60,082 nt of DNA. Source: Clostridiales bacterium (lineage in GTDB: Bacteria; Bacillota; Clostridia; Christensenellales; Pumilibacteraceae). The notes beneath the pieces are model-generated. The model did not search any database and had not been told where the DNA came from. It saw nothing but the letters and a program-made list of their open reading frames with translations. The stretch spans positions 1 to 60,082 of the forward strand of contig JAIRRW010000031.1 of the NCBI GenBank assembly GCA_031255775.1, in the 5' to 3' direction. Positions 18,663 to 27,741 of the stretch are shown here, one piece after another (within the stretch, counting starts at the first letter, position 1; each line of letters starts with the position of its first letter). Both the position numbers and the translations under genes were made by a program.

Positions 18663-21465
18663 GCAGTAAGCCTCCCAGCTTGATACTCATCATCAGCCTT
18701 GTCAATATAGCGATCAAAAAATACGACAACAAAATCACGCACAGCAGGAAGGTGATGTTGTTAAAGCCGATGGTAAAGACGTTGACGACGCTCTCCCCAA
18801 AGGGCAGCGCCATGCCGATAAAGGCGCAAAAGGCCAGTATTCCGCTCAATGCCAAAACCGTGACGGCCAGCGTACTGATCAAAAGCACCACCTTGTACGC
18901 CGTGTAGGGCTGGCAAATCTTGATGAGCGCCATATACCCGGCAAAGACGACGCCGGCCACCAGCATGGTATCGTAGACGACCGTCGGCCCGCCCTTTAGG
19001 TCGAGGCCGCCCATCGCCCGGCCATACCCGTATACGGCCAAAACGACGCAGGCCAGCGCGAGGCCGCCGGGCAGGCTCCGCTTTAGGACGGTCGCCAAAA
19101 AATTGTCCTTGATGATGCTCTTATTCGGCTGAAAGGCCAGGAAAAAGGAGGGGATCCCGATAATAAAAAGTTCTAGGGGGATCATATTGGCCGTATCGAA
19201 AAAATAGACCTTATCCGAAACCCTGGCAAACCGCAGGGCGATGGATATAAAAGCCAGCACAACGGTCATGATAGTTTTCATGACAAACAGCGACGCCGAA
19301 TTTTGGATATTGTTGACCACCCGCCGCCCCTCGAGCACGACCTGCGGCATGGACGAAAAGTTGGAGTCCAGCAGCACCAGATGGCTGACGTTTCGCGCGG
19401 CCTCGGCGCCGGAAGCGATGGCGATCGCGCAGTCGGCCTCGCGCATGGCCAAAATATCGTTGACGCCGTCACCCGTCATGGCGACGGTTTCGCCCGCGGC
19501 CTTCATGGCCTTGACCAAAACGCGTTTCTGCTCGGGCGTCACCCGGCCGAACACCGTGTATTTTTTGGCGGCCTCCACCACCTGCCGATTGCTCATGCCC
19601 TCTAGGGATATATATTTGGACGCGTTTTCTACCCCCACCCTTGCCGCCACCTCGGAGACGGTGAGCGGGTTGTCGCCGCTGATGATGCGCACCGCGACGT
19701 GGTTTTCTTTAAACCATTTGATGACCTCGACGGCGTCCTCCCGGATATGATCCTCGATGGCGACGACCGCGACGGCCTTTAGGTTGGGCGGCAGCCGATT
19801 GTCCTTGATCTCCCCCGGCGCGTGCGCCAAGAGAATGACCCTAAGCCCCGCCGCGGCGTGCTCGTCGATCTCCTTTTGCAGGCGGACGCCCGGGTCCTTT
19901 AGGATAAATTCGGGCGCGCCGAGCACAAAGGTGCCCCCCTCGCCGTTAAAGGTGACGGCCGAATATTTTCGCTGGGAGGAAAACGGCATGACCGTCTTGG
20001 CCGACAGCTTTTGCGAATACCCAAAATGATCGGCCAACGCCAGCGCCGTCTGGTTGTTGTCGCCCGTCGCGGTCAAAAACGACCCGACGATCTCCTTTAA
20101 CGGCCGTTTGAATTGGGCGTTGCCCTTGATCTCGGACACCTTGGTGACGTGCATGGTTCCGTCCGTGATGGTGCCCGTTTTGTCCAGACACAGGACGTTG
20201 ACGCGGGCGAGCATTTCGATACAGTACAAATCCTGCACCAGCGTATGCCGTTTGGCCAGCCGAATAATGCCGGTAAACAGCGCCACCGACGTCAATAAAA
20301 AGAGGCCGGAAGGGATCATGCCGATGACCGCGCCCGCCACCTCCAAAACGTTTTGCTGCCAATTTGCCCAAGTGTTGGGCGTATCGGTGACCCGGCCGCT
20401 CAAAAGCAGCAGGACCGTCACCGGGACAATGATGATCGATACGGCCTTGATGATGCGGGTCACGGCGGCGTTGAGCTCGGACTTCGGCTTTTTATAACGC
20501 TTGGCGTAGCTTGTCAGCCGTTCGACATAATTGGCGCCGCCCACCTTTTCGACGCGGGCATAACAGCTGCCGCTGGAGACAAAGCTGCCCGACAAAAGCT
20601 GCGCCCCCAAAACCTTTTTGACCGGCTCGCTCTCGCCCGTTAAAAGCGCCTCGTTGGTTTCCATCTCGCCCTTGACGACCACGGCGTCCGCGCAAATCTG
20701 CTTGCCCGTCTCAAAATAGACGATATCGTCCAGGACCACCTCGGCCACGGGAATGGTTGACCGCACGCCGCCGCGAATGACAATGGCGGTGGGCGCGGTG
20801 ACGAGCTTGAGCTTTTCGACCGTGATTTTGGAGCGGATCTCCTGATAGATCCCGATCCCGACGTTTAGGGCGACGATGCCCATAAAGAAAAAGTTGGCGA
20901 CCGGCGCCTGAAAGACGATGAGCGCGATACAGACCAAAAACATCACCACGTTGAAAAAGGTGAAGACGTTGGACAAAATGATCCTAAGGTACGATTTTCC
21001 CGCCTTGGTGGTATAGGCGTTGACGTAGCCGTGCGCGTTGCGGCCCTGCACCTGCTCCAGGCTCAAGCCCTCCTCGACGCTGGGATAAAAGCGCTCGGCG
21101 TCGCCCATGTCCAAAAAGGACGCGTGCGTCGTGGTCTTGTACGTCTTGGCGGCCGCGGTTTTAAGCCTGTCGCGCGACAGCAGCGACTCGCCCCGCGCGG
21201 TCGTCGGCACGGACACGGCCTCCTCCTCCAAAACGGGCGCCGTCTCCTCGTCGAATACCGTGGGGTCGATCGCGTCGCCCACCTCCTCCTTCAGCAACTC
21301 GTGCATCGCGCTAAAGGATTCCCGCTTGGAGGCGTCCCCGATCTCGATATCCTTGACTTTTTTGCGGGGCAGGGGCTTTAATTCGGTTGACTTCCCCCGC
21401 TTTGCCCCGCCTTTTTCCGCCTCTTCAAAGAGGTTTTCGCCGTCGTTTGCGCTGTTTTTTGCCAT
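18637..21465 (-). CDS. P-type cation-transporting ATPase, CtpE-like
   Basis: Membrane pump driven by an aspartyl-phosphate intermediate: LCLDKTGTITDG holds the phosphorylated Asp, LLTGESEPV the actuator motif, and MTGDGVNDILAMREADCAIA the hinge. The core resembles the CtpE group, for which calcium transport has been described. No N-terminal metal-binding CXXC is present, so it is not a copper or zinc pump. The first 125 residues are a charged, probably disordered extension, making the protein 942 residues against about 800 for CtpE. It is preceded by AAGGAAGAG and followed by overlapping galK. The transported ion is an inference. Confidence 0.87.
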   Translation of the reverse strand: MAKNSANDGENLFEEAEKGGAKRGKSTELKPLPRKKVKDIEIGDASKRESFSAMHELLKEEVGDAIDPTVFDEETAPVLEEEAVSVPTTARGESLLSRDRLKTAAAKTYKTTTHASFLDMGDAERFYPSVEEGLSLEQVQGRNAHGYVNAYTTKAGKSYLRIILSNVFTFFNVVMFLVCIALIVFQAPVANFFFMGIVALNVGIGIYQEIRSKITVEKLKLVTAPTAIVIRGGVRSTIPVAEVVLDDIVYFETGKQICADAVVVKGEMETNEALLTGESEPVKKVLGAQLLSGSFVSSGSCYARVEKVGGANYVERLTSYAKRYKKPKSELNAAVTRIIKAVSIIIVPVTVLLLLSGRVTDTPNTWANWQQNVLEVAGAVIGMIPSGLFLLTSVALFTGIIRLAKRHTLVQDLYCIEMLARVNVLCLDKTGTITDGTMHVTKVSEIKGNAQFKRPLKEIVGSFLTATGDNNQTALALADHFGYSQKLSAKTVMPFSSQRKYSAVTFNGEGGTFVLGAPEFILKDPGVRLQKEIDEHAAAGLRVILLAHAPGEIKDNRLPPNLKAVAVVAIEDHIREDAVEVIKWFKENHVAVRIISGDNPLTVSEVAARVGVENASKYISLEGMSNRQVVEAAKKYTVFGRVTPEQKRVLVKAMKAAGETVAMTGDGVNDILAMREADCAIAIASGAEAARNVSHLVLLDSNFSSMPQVVLEGRRVVNNIQNSASLFVMKTIMTVVLAFISIALRFARVSDKVYFFDTANMIPLELFIIGIPSFFLAFQPNKSIIKDNFLATVLKRSLPGGLALACVVLAVYGYGRAMGGLDLKGGPTVVYDTMLVAGVVFAGYMALIKICQPYTAYKVVLLISTLAVTVLALSGILAFCAFIGMALPFGESVVNVFTIGFNNITFLLCVILLSYFLIAILTRLMMSIKLGGLLHENNRAKN

Positions 21466-21546
21466 AACTCTTCCTTATTGTTTCTTTATTTGCGAATTTA
21501 TCCGCCGCTTCCGCGTATTTTTTGCGGCCGCGGCCCGGCGGATCGG

Positions 21547-22263
21547 TCAGCTCTGCGGCGTCGGCTCTTGGTCGGCTTTTTGCCTGCGGGCGATCAAAAG
21601 CCGCCCCTTGATCAGCATAACGGTCTCCAAAACCGCAAAAAACAGGACGAGGCAGGCCGCCGTAAACACGATTGCCGGCACATCCAGCATAAAGGGGACG
21701 GCCGCCGCCGCAAACGCGAACAGGTAATTGGCAAAGGAGCCCAAACTCTTGCGGGACTTTTTCCACATCATTTTTTTCGACATTCCGCCCGCGCCGTTTT
21801 TGTGCCCCAAAAAGAGGGGCACATCGGTTTTTGCCAAAAAATTGGCCGAAAAGCTGAACAGGAGACAGACCACCGAGCAGATAAAGGGGCCGACGTCCAC
21901 CCGGTTCATCATTCCCTCGTGAAAGAGAGAGACGATCAAGATATAAAAGATCATGCCGAAGTACACGGTGCTTAAAATCAGTGTGCCCAAAATAATGCCG
22001 TTAAAATTGATGATCAGCTTTTTGCGGCTCTTTAGAAACCGGGCGACCACGATAAACAAGAGCGGAATGATACAAAACAGCCCCAAAAAGAAGAGGCGGC
22101 TCTTGTCAAACATAAAGGGCGTCATATCGATGTCCTCGAGCGCGGGCGCGACCATCAGCGAAAAGCCGTCGGGAAACAAGCGGTACATGGCCGCGATGAG
22201 GATCAGCGGGAGCAGGGCGACGACCAACGCCGCGGACGAAAACCATCTGTTTGACCCGGTCAA
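21547..22263 (-). CDS. Predicted polytopic membrane protein of unknown function
   Basis: A 238-residue protein with about six or seven hydrophobic spans (for example SSAALVVALLPLILIAAMY and LFFLGLFCIIPLLFIVVARF) and a basic C-terminus. No enzyme motif is visible; the layout recalls SdpI-like or DUF1648-type proteins, but I cannot assign it. The start is taken as TTG because AAGGAGG lies nine bases before it. A longer frame from an ATG 63 bases upstream has no ribosome site and adds a very Arg-rich stretch. It leads an operon with the P-type ATPase and galK. Confidence 0.65.
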   Translation of the reverse strand: MTGSNRWFSSAALVVALLPLILIAAMYRLFPDGFSLMVAPALEDIDMTPFMFDKSRLFFLGLFCIIPLLFIVVARFLKSRKKLIINFNGIILGTLILSTVYFGMIFYILIVSLFHEGMMNRVDVGPFICSVVCLLFSFSANFLAKTDVPLFLGHKNGAGGMSKKMMWKKSRKSLGSFANYLFAFAAAAVPFMLDVPAIVFTAACLVLFFAVLETVMLIKGRLLIARRQKADQEPTPQS

Positions 22264-22320
22264 AAGCTCTCTCCTCCTTGCGCGCGGGCGGCGACGCGCA
22301 CCTTTTCTTTTAAATCGTAT

Positions 22321-22346
22321 CCACACGGCGTGTCTACACTATCTAG
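22321..22346 (-). repeat. Solo family A end in the leader of the membrane protein gene
   Basis: On the minus strand CTAGATAGTGTAGACACG is close to the family A terminus CTAGGTAGTGTTGACACG at 60058. It begins at the -10 box of the promoter just upstream, much like the palindrome at 17346-17379. Confidence 0.45.
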
Positions 22347-22373
22347 TATATCGATTAATAAGCGTTCTGTCAA
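22345..22373 (-). promoter_or_regulatory. Promoter of the membrane protein-ATPase-galK operon
   Basis: Consensus-quality TTGACA-17-TATACT on the minus strand, with a leader of about 75 bases before the TTG start codon. Confidence 0.85.
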
Positions 22374-22403
22374 ATCCTGCGAACGGGCAGCGGAAGGAGC
22401 ATA

Positions 22404-22427
22404 CCGGGTCGTGTTTGCGCGACCCGG
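22404..22427. other. GC-rich hairpin between tcdA and the next promoter
   Basis: CCGGGTCG pairs perfectly with CGACCCGG around TGTTTGCG. It lies 24 bases after the tcdA stop but lacks a T-run. Its GGGTCGTGTTT arm is the one seen at 4806-4827 and at the end of the rex-side family A element. Confidence 0.5.
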
Positions 22428-22450
22428 GGGGCGATGAAATTTTTCGCGCC

Positions 22451-23170
22451 TTACAAGCCCGCAAGCTCCTTGACGACCGTCCACCCCAAAAGGATGCCGG
22501 CGGCGGCCGGACAAAACGCGACGCTTGCCGGAGGCCCCTTTGACTTTAGCCGGGGCGTCTCGGTCGAATAGACGGTTTTTAGCCCGTCGATCCCCCGCTT
22601 TTTGAGCTCGCGGCGCATGACCTTTCCCAGCGGGCAGCCGCGAACCTCTCCGATATCCCCCACCCGAAAGGCGGTCGGATCGACGCGGTTTCCCGTCCCC
22701 ATGCAGCTGATGACGGGGACGCCCGCCTTTTGGCACCGCTCGATGACGGTCAGCTTGCCCGTCACGGTGTCGATCGCGTCCACGCAATACGAATAGGCGG
22801 TCAAATCGATCCGATCGGCCGTTTCGGGCAGGTAAAACAGCGCATAGGCGGTCGACTGTATCGCGGGATCGATGGCTTTTAGCCGTTGGGCGGCGGCAAG
22901 CGCCTTGCTCTTTCCCAAGACGTCTCCCGTCGCCAGCAGCTGTCGGTTGAGGTTGCTTTTTTCAAACACGTCGCGGTCGACAATATCGACGCGGCCCACG
23001 CCGCTGCGCGCCAAAATCTCCAGACAGTACCCGCCCACGCCGCCCGCCCCAAAGACAAGGACGGCCGCGTTTTGCAGGCGGCCTACGCCCGCGCCCAAGA
23101 GCGGCGCCGACCGTATAAACAGCCCGCTCCCGCCGGACGCGCCCGGAGTGTTATCGCTTTTATCGGTCAT
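22451..23170 (-). CDS. tcdA: tRNA threonylcarbamoyladenosine dehydratase TcdA
   Basis: E1-like ATP-dependent enzyme that cyclises t6A37 of tRNA to ct6A. The 239 residues hold the nucleotide-binding VFGAGGVGGYC, the DxDxFExSNLNRQ block (DIVDRDVFEKSNLNRQ), and CVDAIDT, the usual ThiF/MoeB/TcdA fold. MoeB and ThiF-type CXXC zinc pairs are missing and no sulfur-carrier gene is nearby, which favours TcdA. The start overlaps the stop of the DUF815 ATPase gene as ATGA. Confidence 0.85.
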   Translation of the reverse strand: MTDKSDNTPGASGGSGLFIRSAPLLGAGVGRLQNAAVLVFGAGGVGGYCLEILARSGVGRVDIVDRDVFEKSNLNRQLLATGDVLGKSKALAAAQRLKAIDPAIQSTAYALFYLPETADRIDLTAYSYCVDAIDTVTGKLTVIERCQKAGVPVISCMGTGNRVDPTAFRVGDIGEVRGCPLGKVMRRELKKRGIDGLKTVYSTETPRLKSKGPPASVAFCPAAAGILLGWTVVKELAGL

Positions 23171-24390
23171 TGTTCTTGCTCCGCGGGCGTTTCGGCGGCC
23201 AGCGCCCGGATAAACTGCTCGGCCATCCGCCCCGAACGGCGGCCGCCCGCAAGCTGCCATTGCTTTAACAGGCTCTCCAGCCTTTCGTCCGAGAGCGCCA
23301 GCCCCGCACGGTCTCTCAGGCTGCGGGCGATCTCCAAAAACGCCTCGCCGTCGGGCGCGGGAAAAAAGACTTTTAGCCCGAAACGCGCGGCCAGCGACAG
23401 CTTTTCTTCCAGGGTCTCGCTGCGGTGCACGTCGCCCGTGTACGTCATGTCCTGCCGATCGGAAAACTGCTCGGCCACAAGGTGGCCGCGGTTGGAGGTG
23501 GCGTAGACCGCGATGTGCGGGGGACGCCGCCGCAGCCCGCCCTCCAAAAAGGCTTTTAGGTACTTGTAATCGGTTTCGCTCTCCTCAAACGAGAGGTCGT
23601 CCAAAAACAGGATGCAAAAAAAGCCGCGCGGCGCCAGCATATCCAAGAGGAGCGGAATGTCGCGGTAGCGGTCGCGGTTGACCTCGATCAGCTTGAGCTT
23701 TTTGCCGGGAAACACGTTGATCAGCGCCTTGACCGCCGATGATTTTCCCGTACCGGCGTCGCCGTACAGGAGGACGTCGTTGCCGCCCCGTCCCTTTAAA
23801 AAGGCGGCGGTATTGGCGATCAGCTCGTCCTTTTGCCGCTCATACCCGACCAGATGCCCCAGGCCCCGCCGATCGACAGCGGGCACGGGATGCAGGCTCG
23901 CCTTGCCGCCCTCCGCCAAAAAGGTAAACGCGTCAAACGCCCCCATCTGTCCCGCGCCCCTAAGCGCGTATTCCTCGGTCAGCGCGTCCAAAAATTCGGC
24001 CGGCCGCCCAAGCCCGGCCAAAATGCCCGTGAGGTTCCGCACGCGCTTGGCCATCAAGGACCCGGCGGGGCTCATGGGCGTATAGGCCGCGATCTCGGCC
24101 GCGATCGGGCAGTTGTTTTCCAAAAATTCGGGGTCGAAATAATCGGCGATGACCTCGATGTCCCTGCGGGCAAGCGCCGCAAGCGTGCCCGTCGTCCGCC
24201 CGAGCTCGGCCCGGAGCGAGTACGGATTTTCGTCCAAAAGAAGCCGATACACGATATAATGCTGCCAGACGTTGCCCGAAATGCCGTATTCCTCGGCAAA
24301 CGAAAAGAGCCGCGTCAAAAACCCGGGCAGGCCGAATACCTCCTCGCCCAGCAGATCGTTTAGGTCAAATACAAGCAGTTCTTCCTGCAT
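23167..24390 (-). CDS. DUF815-family AAA ATPase
   Basis: A 407-residue P-loop ATPase. Walker A is LLYGDAGTGKSS at about residues 207-218, Walker B is CILFLDDLSFEE near 262, and a sensor-like ATSNRGHLV follows. The first 170 residues are helical and lack known motifs. These features and the ERQKDELIANTAAFL block fit DUF815 (COG2607), whose role is unknown. GGAGG precedes the ATG. The gene is translationally coupled to tcdA; the region upstream holds a family B repeat instead of an obvious promoter, so the unit may be read from jag. Confidence 0.85.
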   Translation of the reverse strand: MQEELLVFDLNDLLGEEVFGLPGFLTRLFSFAEEYGISGNVWQHYIVYRLLLDENPYSLRAELGRTTGTLAALARRDIEVIADYFDPEFLENNCPIAAEIAAYTPMSPAGSLMAKRVRNLTGILAGLGRPAEFLDALTEEYALRGAGQMGAFDAFTFLAEGGKASLHPVPAVDRRGLGHLVGYERQKDELIANTAAFLKGRGGNDVLLYGDAGTGKSSAVKALINVFPGKKLKLIEVNRDRYRDIPLLLDMLAPRGFFCILFLDDLSFEESETDYKYLKAFLEGGLRRRPPHIAVYATSNRGHLVAEQFSDRQDMTYTGDVHRSETLEEKLSLAARFGLKVFFPAPDGEAFLEIARSLRDRAGLALSDERLESLLKQWQLAGGRRSGRMAEQFIRALAAETPAEQEQ

Positions 24391-24407
24391 ACCAGCCTCC
24401 GGCTCCC

Positions 24408-24533
24408 GGAGTGACAGATAGTGGGTTGATACGGGCTACGTTTGTCTTGCCGCCTCAGTCATGTATGTCCCTATACACTCCTGTCGGCGGCAAAACAACT
24501 GTTGCCCGTCTGAACCTCACTCTTTGTCACTCC
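24408..24533. repeat. Family B structured repeat, copy 2 (inverted)
   Basis: Bounded by GGAGTGACA and TGTCACTCC, in opposite orientation to the copy at 4892-5015; similarity extends right to about 24557. The outer arms are nearly identical to copy 1. The middle here pairs TTGCCGCC with GGCGGCAA and has an inner GTGTAT/ATACAT stem. It fills most of the 221-base gap between the DUF2726 and DUF815 genes, 17 bases from the DUF815 start codon. Confidence 0.8.
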
Positions 24534-24611
24534 GTATAACTCATGTTTTGCCACTCCCTTGCGGCTCCGTTAAAATGCCGCTTCGCCCGCCCTTTAGCGG
24601 CTGGGGCAAAG

Positions 24612-25187
24612 CTACAGCAGCCGCAACAAATGCTTTCTTAGGTCTCTGACGTCATAGGCCTCGCCCGGCGTGACGATCAGGAGCGGCAGTCCGGCGTTGC
24701 CGAGAATGGCCGCCACCTTTTCGTCCCGCGCCTGTCGGTCGGCGCGCTTGTGACTGCTGTCGTTGAGCTCGACCGCCAAAAGCGGCCGAAACGTCCCCCG
24801 CTCGGCGATGACAAAGTCGATGATGCGGAACAGCTCGTTTCGGTACGACGTATGGGTCTCCTTTTCGATAAAGGCCAAGAGCGCCGCCTGCGGAACGATC
24901 TCGTACCGACCCTCCAGCGCCTGACAGAGCGCCCGGTAAAACACCAGCTCGGGATAGGTCATCATCGCGTCCTTGGCGCGGTAGTCCGATTTTAACGCGG
25001 CGCCGCCCGGCTTATTCCCCCCGCTCCCCTCCCTATGATAGAGATAAAACAGGAAAAAGGCGAGCAGCAAGAGGAGGATACCGAGGAGAAAGACCCACCA
25101 CAAAAACCGACCCGCCGCCGTAAAGCTCAAAACGCAGGTCAAAAATCCCAGGACGGCACAAATAAAAATGAGGATCGGTTTTTTCAT
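24612..25187 (-). CDS. Membrane-anchored DUF2726 protein
   Basis: 191 residues: two N-terminal hydrophobic spans (about residues 4-22 and 27-50) followed by a soluble DUF2726 domain with YPELVFYRALCQAL, FRIIDFVIAERG, AVELNDSSHKRADRQARDE and LPLLIVTP. The ELND and Lys/Arg pattern resembles the restriction-endonuclease-like fold proposed for this domain, but no activity is established. It lies 55 bases after jag with only a weak ribosome site. The protein would face the cytoplasm. Confidence 0.75.
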   Translation of the reverse strand: MKKPILIFICAVLGFLTCVLSFTAAGRFLWWVFLLGILLLLLAFFLFYLYHREGSGGNKPGGAALKSDYRAKDAMMTYPELVFYRALCQALEGRYEIVPQAALLAFIEKETHTSYRNELFRIIDFVIAERGTFRPLLAVELNDSSHKRADRQARDEKVAAILGNAGLPLLIVTPGEAYDVRDLRKHLLRLL

Positions 25188-25242
25188 CTGTCGCGGATCG
25201 CGCCGGGCTTGTCACCGTCCCGGCTCTGTTGTGGGCGGAGGC

Positions 25243-26202
25243 TTAGTCCCGCTTGGGCAGGATGACGATGCGCCGATTGGGCTCGCGCCCCTCGGACCTT
25301 GTCACGATTTGCTGATTGTCGTTGAGCGTCGCGTGGACGATCTTGCGGTGCGCGCTGCTCATGGGCTCCAGGATCACCTTGCGCCCGGTCTTGATACATT
25401 TTTCGGCCTGGCGGTTGGCAAGCGCGACCAGGGACTCCTCGCGCCGCGCCCGGTAATTTTGGCTGTCCACCCGGATCACGGCGTGGCGGCCGCCCGCGCT
25501 TTCGGCCGCGCGCTTGCACAAAATCTGCAGCGCGTCCAGCACCTCGCCGCGGTGCCCGATCACGACGCTGTCGCCGGTTTGAATGTCGGCAAAAAGCACG
25601 CCCTCCTCGTCCCGGGTCGCGGTTGTGCCCTCGACGCCCATCAGCGGCAGCAGCCTGTCGATATAGCTCTTGACCGCGTCAAGCTCGGGCTGGGTGACCG
25701 GGGTCAGCGGCCTTCTTGCCGCGCGATCCTCGCCGTAAGCGGGTCTATGCGAGGCGATCGGCGCGTTTTCGTACCGCTTGGCAAACACCTCGCCGCCGTC
25801 CGAGGCGTCGTCCGCCGACTGTTTGTCCGACGGTTCGACCCGCTTTTTGTGTTCCGGCTTGGGCTCGGCTCTTTTGTCCGCCTTTTCGCCGCCCCGCTTT
25901 TCCTTCTTGTCGCCACGGCCTTCCTTTTGGCGAAAATCGGCGTCCCCGGCGTCCCTTTTTCTTTCCTCTTTTTTAGGGGGCGCGGGGCGCTCGGCGCTCG
26001 CCTTGGCGGCGGGCGGCGGCGCCTGCCCGTCCCGACCCGTTCCGGCGACCGACGAGAGCGTCAGGCGCACCTTGGCTTTCTTAAAAAAGCCGCCCTGCTC
26101 GAGCACCTCGACGTTGACCTCATCCATGGTGGCGTTCAGCTGCTTTAAGCCCTCGCTGATCGCGTCGTCCAGTTTTTTGGCCGTCACTTCGACCTGGTTC
26201 AT
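25243..26202 (-). CDS. jag: Jag/KhpB RNA-binding protein
   Basis: RNA-binding partner of KhpA linked to cell elongation in Bacillota, usually encoded next to yidC. Order: a Jag-N domain (residues 1-50, VEVTAKKLDDAISEGLKQL), a long charged linker rich in Lys, Glu, Arg and Pro (about 55-145), a KH domain with SVVIGHRGEVLDALQ in place of GXXG-type loops, and an R3H domain (ALANRQAEKCIKTGRKV then MSSAHRKIVH). AGGAGG precedes the ATG. A possible promoter lies in the gap to yidC. Confidence 0.93.
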   Translation of the reverse strand: MNQVEVTAKKLDDAISEGLKQLNATMDEVNVEVLEQGGFFKKAKVRLTLSSVAGTGRDGQAPPPAAKASAERPAPPKKEERKRDAGDADFRQKEGRGDKKEKRGGEKADKRAEPKPEHKKRVEPSDKQSADDASDGGEVFAKRYENAPIASHRPAYGEDRAARRPLTPVTQPELDAVKSYIDRLLPLMGVEGTTATRDEEGVLFADIQTGDSVVIGHRGEVLDALQILCKRAAESAGGRHAVIRVDSQNYRARREESLVALANRQAEKCIKTGRKVILEPMSSAHRKIVHATLNDNQQIVTRSEGREPNRRIVILPKRD

Positions 26203-26278
26203 ACAAAAACCCTCCTATTTAGCGCCCCGTTCCGAACCCTTAGCGAAGCCTAAGCTGTCCGGCGCGGACGGCGGCATA

Positions 26279-26307
26279 ATTTTAACAAAAAAGCGGCGGA
26301 CGGGCAA
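26279..26307 (-). promoter_or_regulatory. Possible promoter of jag (TTGCCC-17-TAAAAT)
   Basis: Moderate hexamers with 17-base spacing in the yidC-jag gap, about 70 bases ahead of jag. A small GTCCG/CGGAC hairpin falls in the leader. Confidence 0.5.
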
Positions 26308-26335
26308 ATGTATGCCTTTTCCTCCGCTTGATCGG

Positions 26336-27463
26336 TCACAAGTCCTTGGGGTCGGGGCGGCCGTACTTTTGCACCTCGTTTTCGAGCTTGAACTTGTCGT
26401 TTTTGTCCTTGAGGTAAAAGATAAGGTTGGCGGTGAGCGTGATCGTCAGCGTGATCGCGTAGTTGATGACCAGATAGATCGCGAACGCGGCCGTATACTG
26501 GAGCGAGAAGATGCCGATCATGATCGGCATGATCCACATCATCATCTTCATGGTGTTGCCGCCCATCGCCCCGCCCGGCTGGGACTGCCCCATCTGCTTT
26601 TGCTGGCGCTGTGACAGAAACTGCTGGAGAACCGAGAGCCCTAAGGACAGGATCGGGAGGATCAAAAAGCCGTTGGTGGCGTTGGATTCGTCGTCGATGA
26701 GGCCGGACATGACAATGTCGTAGTCCGCCGTCATCTGATTCAGCTTTTTTTGCGCCTCGTCGATGTCCCCGCCAAACATCCCCGATTTTGCGGGATCGGT
26801 CGCGTACTTGCCGGCGTTGGCCTTCCACTTGTCAAAGTCGTTGATGGGCTTTTGCCAAAAGACGTCCGGGCTCCAGATGTTTTTGATCCACAAAAAGTCC
26901 TCTTTGATGCCCGCGTAATGCGCCTTGACCGCCTCCTGTCCCGCGGCAACGGCAAGGTCGTTGGCCTCCTTGTCCGTCTTTCCGGCGGCCGTTTCGGCCT
27001 CGCGAACCACGGCGTGCTCGGCCGTGTAGACATTGTGCAGCTCGTAATACTGCTTAAAATTCATATACTGGCTGATCGAGTTTAGGCTGATCAAAAGGGT
27101 GATAAAGATGACCATGGTGAGGAGGGCGGGCAGACAGGCCGACAAATAGCTGTAGCCCTCCCTTTTGTTTAGGGCCATCTGTTTTTGCGCAAACTGTGTC
27201 TGGTCGGGATATTGCTTTTTCAGCTTTTCGATCTCCGGCTCGAGACGCTTGGTAATCTTTTGGTTTTTGCGCGTCTTGACGCGCTGAAAAATGTCCAGCG
27301 GCGAGAGCGCCAGCTTTAAGAGCACGGTAAACACGACGACGCGCCAGCCGTAATCGGCGACAAAGCCAAACACGGTCAGGATAAACCATGCCCAGGGCCC
27401 GCCGGGCTGATTGATGCCCAGTCCGTCGGCCGCCGCCAGCAATACGGTATTTAACACAGCCAT
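26336..27463 (-). CDS. yidC: Membrane protein insertase YidC/Oxa1 family
   Basis: Inserts proteins into the membrane alone or with Sec. The 375 residues contain the Oxa1 core: first span ([17 protein letters not shown] then [14 protein letters not shown]), the charged coiled loop [19 protein letters not shown], and later spans ending in [19 protein letters not shown]. The conserved groove Arg is a Lys here (VLLKLALSP). The extracytoplasmic loop between the second and third core spans is about 130 residues, much longer than in B. subtilis. The start overlaps the yidD end by 13 bases. No lipobox is visible. Confidence 0.94.
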   Translation of the reverse strand: MAVLNTVLLAAADGLGINQPGGPWAWFILTVFGFVADYGWRVVVFTVLLKLALSPLDIFQRVKTRKNQKITKRLEPEIEKLKKQYPDQTQFAQKQMALNKREGYSYLSACLPALLTMVIFITLLISLNSISQYMNFKQYYELHNVYTAEHAVVREAETAAGKTDKEANDLAVAAGQEAVKAHYAGIKEDFLWIKNIWSPDVFWQKPINDFDKWKANAGKYATDPAKSGMFGGDIDEAQKKLNQMTADYDIVMSGLIDDESNATNGFLILPILSLGLSVLQQFLSQRQQKQMGQSQPGGAMGGNTMKMMMWIMPIMIGIFSLQYTAAFAIYLVINYAITLTITLTANLIFYLKDKNDKFKLENEVQKYGRPDPKDL

Positions 27464-27741
27464 TTCATATCTCCTTTGGGGTTGTCGGGCACGGGATCAA
27501 ACCCGCCGCGGCGCCAGGGAACACAGCGCAGAATACGCCTCAGCCCCAAGTACGACCCCTTGATCGCGCCGTGCTTTTCGAGCGCCTCGAGCATATAGCT
27601 CGAACAGGTGGGATAATAGATACAAACCCCGGGCAAAAGCGGCGAAATACACCGCTGATAGAACCGCACAAGCGCCTTTAACGGAAGTTTTAGGGTCAGT
27701 ATATCGATCAAAAGCCTCTTGTTTTTATCGGGTTTGGTCAT
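27451..27741 (-). CDS. yidD: Membrane protein insertion efficiency factor YidD
   Basis: Small amphipathic protein associated with YidC function. The 96 residues include [14 protein letters not shown], the conserved triplet-cysteine block [28 protein letters not shown] and GGFDPVP, all family hallmarks. It overlaps rnpA by four bases and yidC by 13, so the three are co-translated. Confidence 0.95.
   Translation of the reverse strand: MTKPDKNKRLLIDILTLKLPLKALVRFYQRCISPLLPGVCIYYPTCSSYMLEALEKHGAIKGSYLGLRRILRCVPWRRGGFDPVPDNPKGDMKWLC

Noticed and set aside
22404-22427. ZTP riboswitch (GGGTCGTG start)
   Set aside because: The hairpin closes after eight bases and lacks the rest of the aptamer; there is no folate or purine gene behind it.
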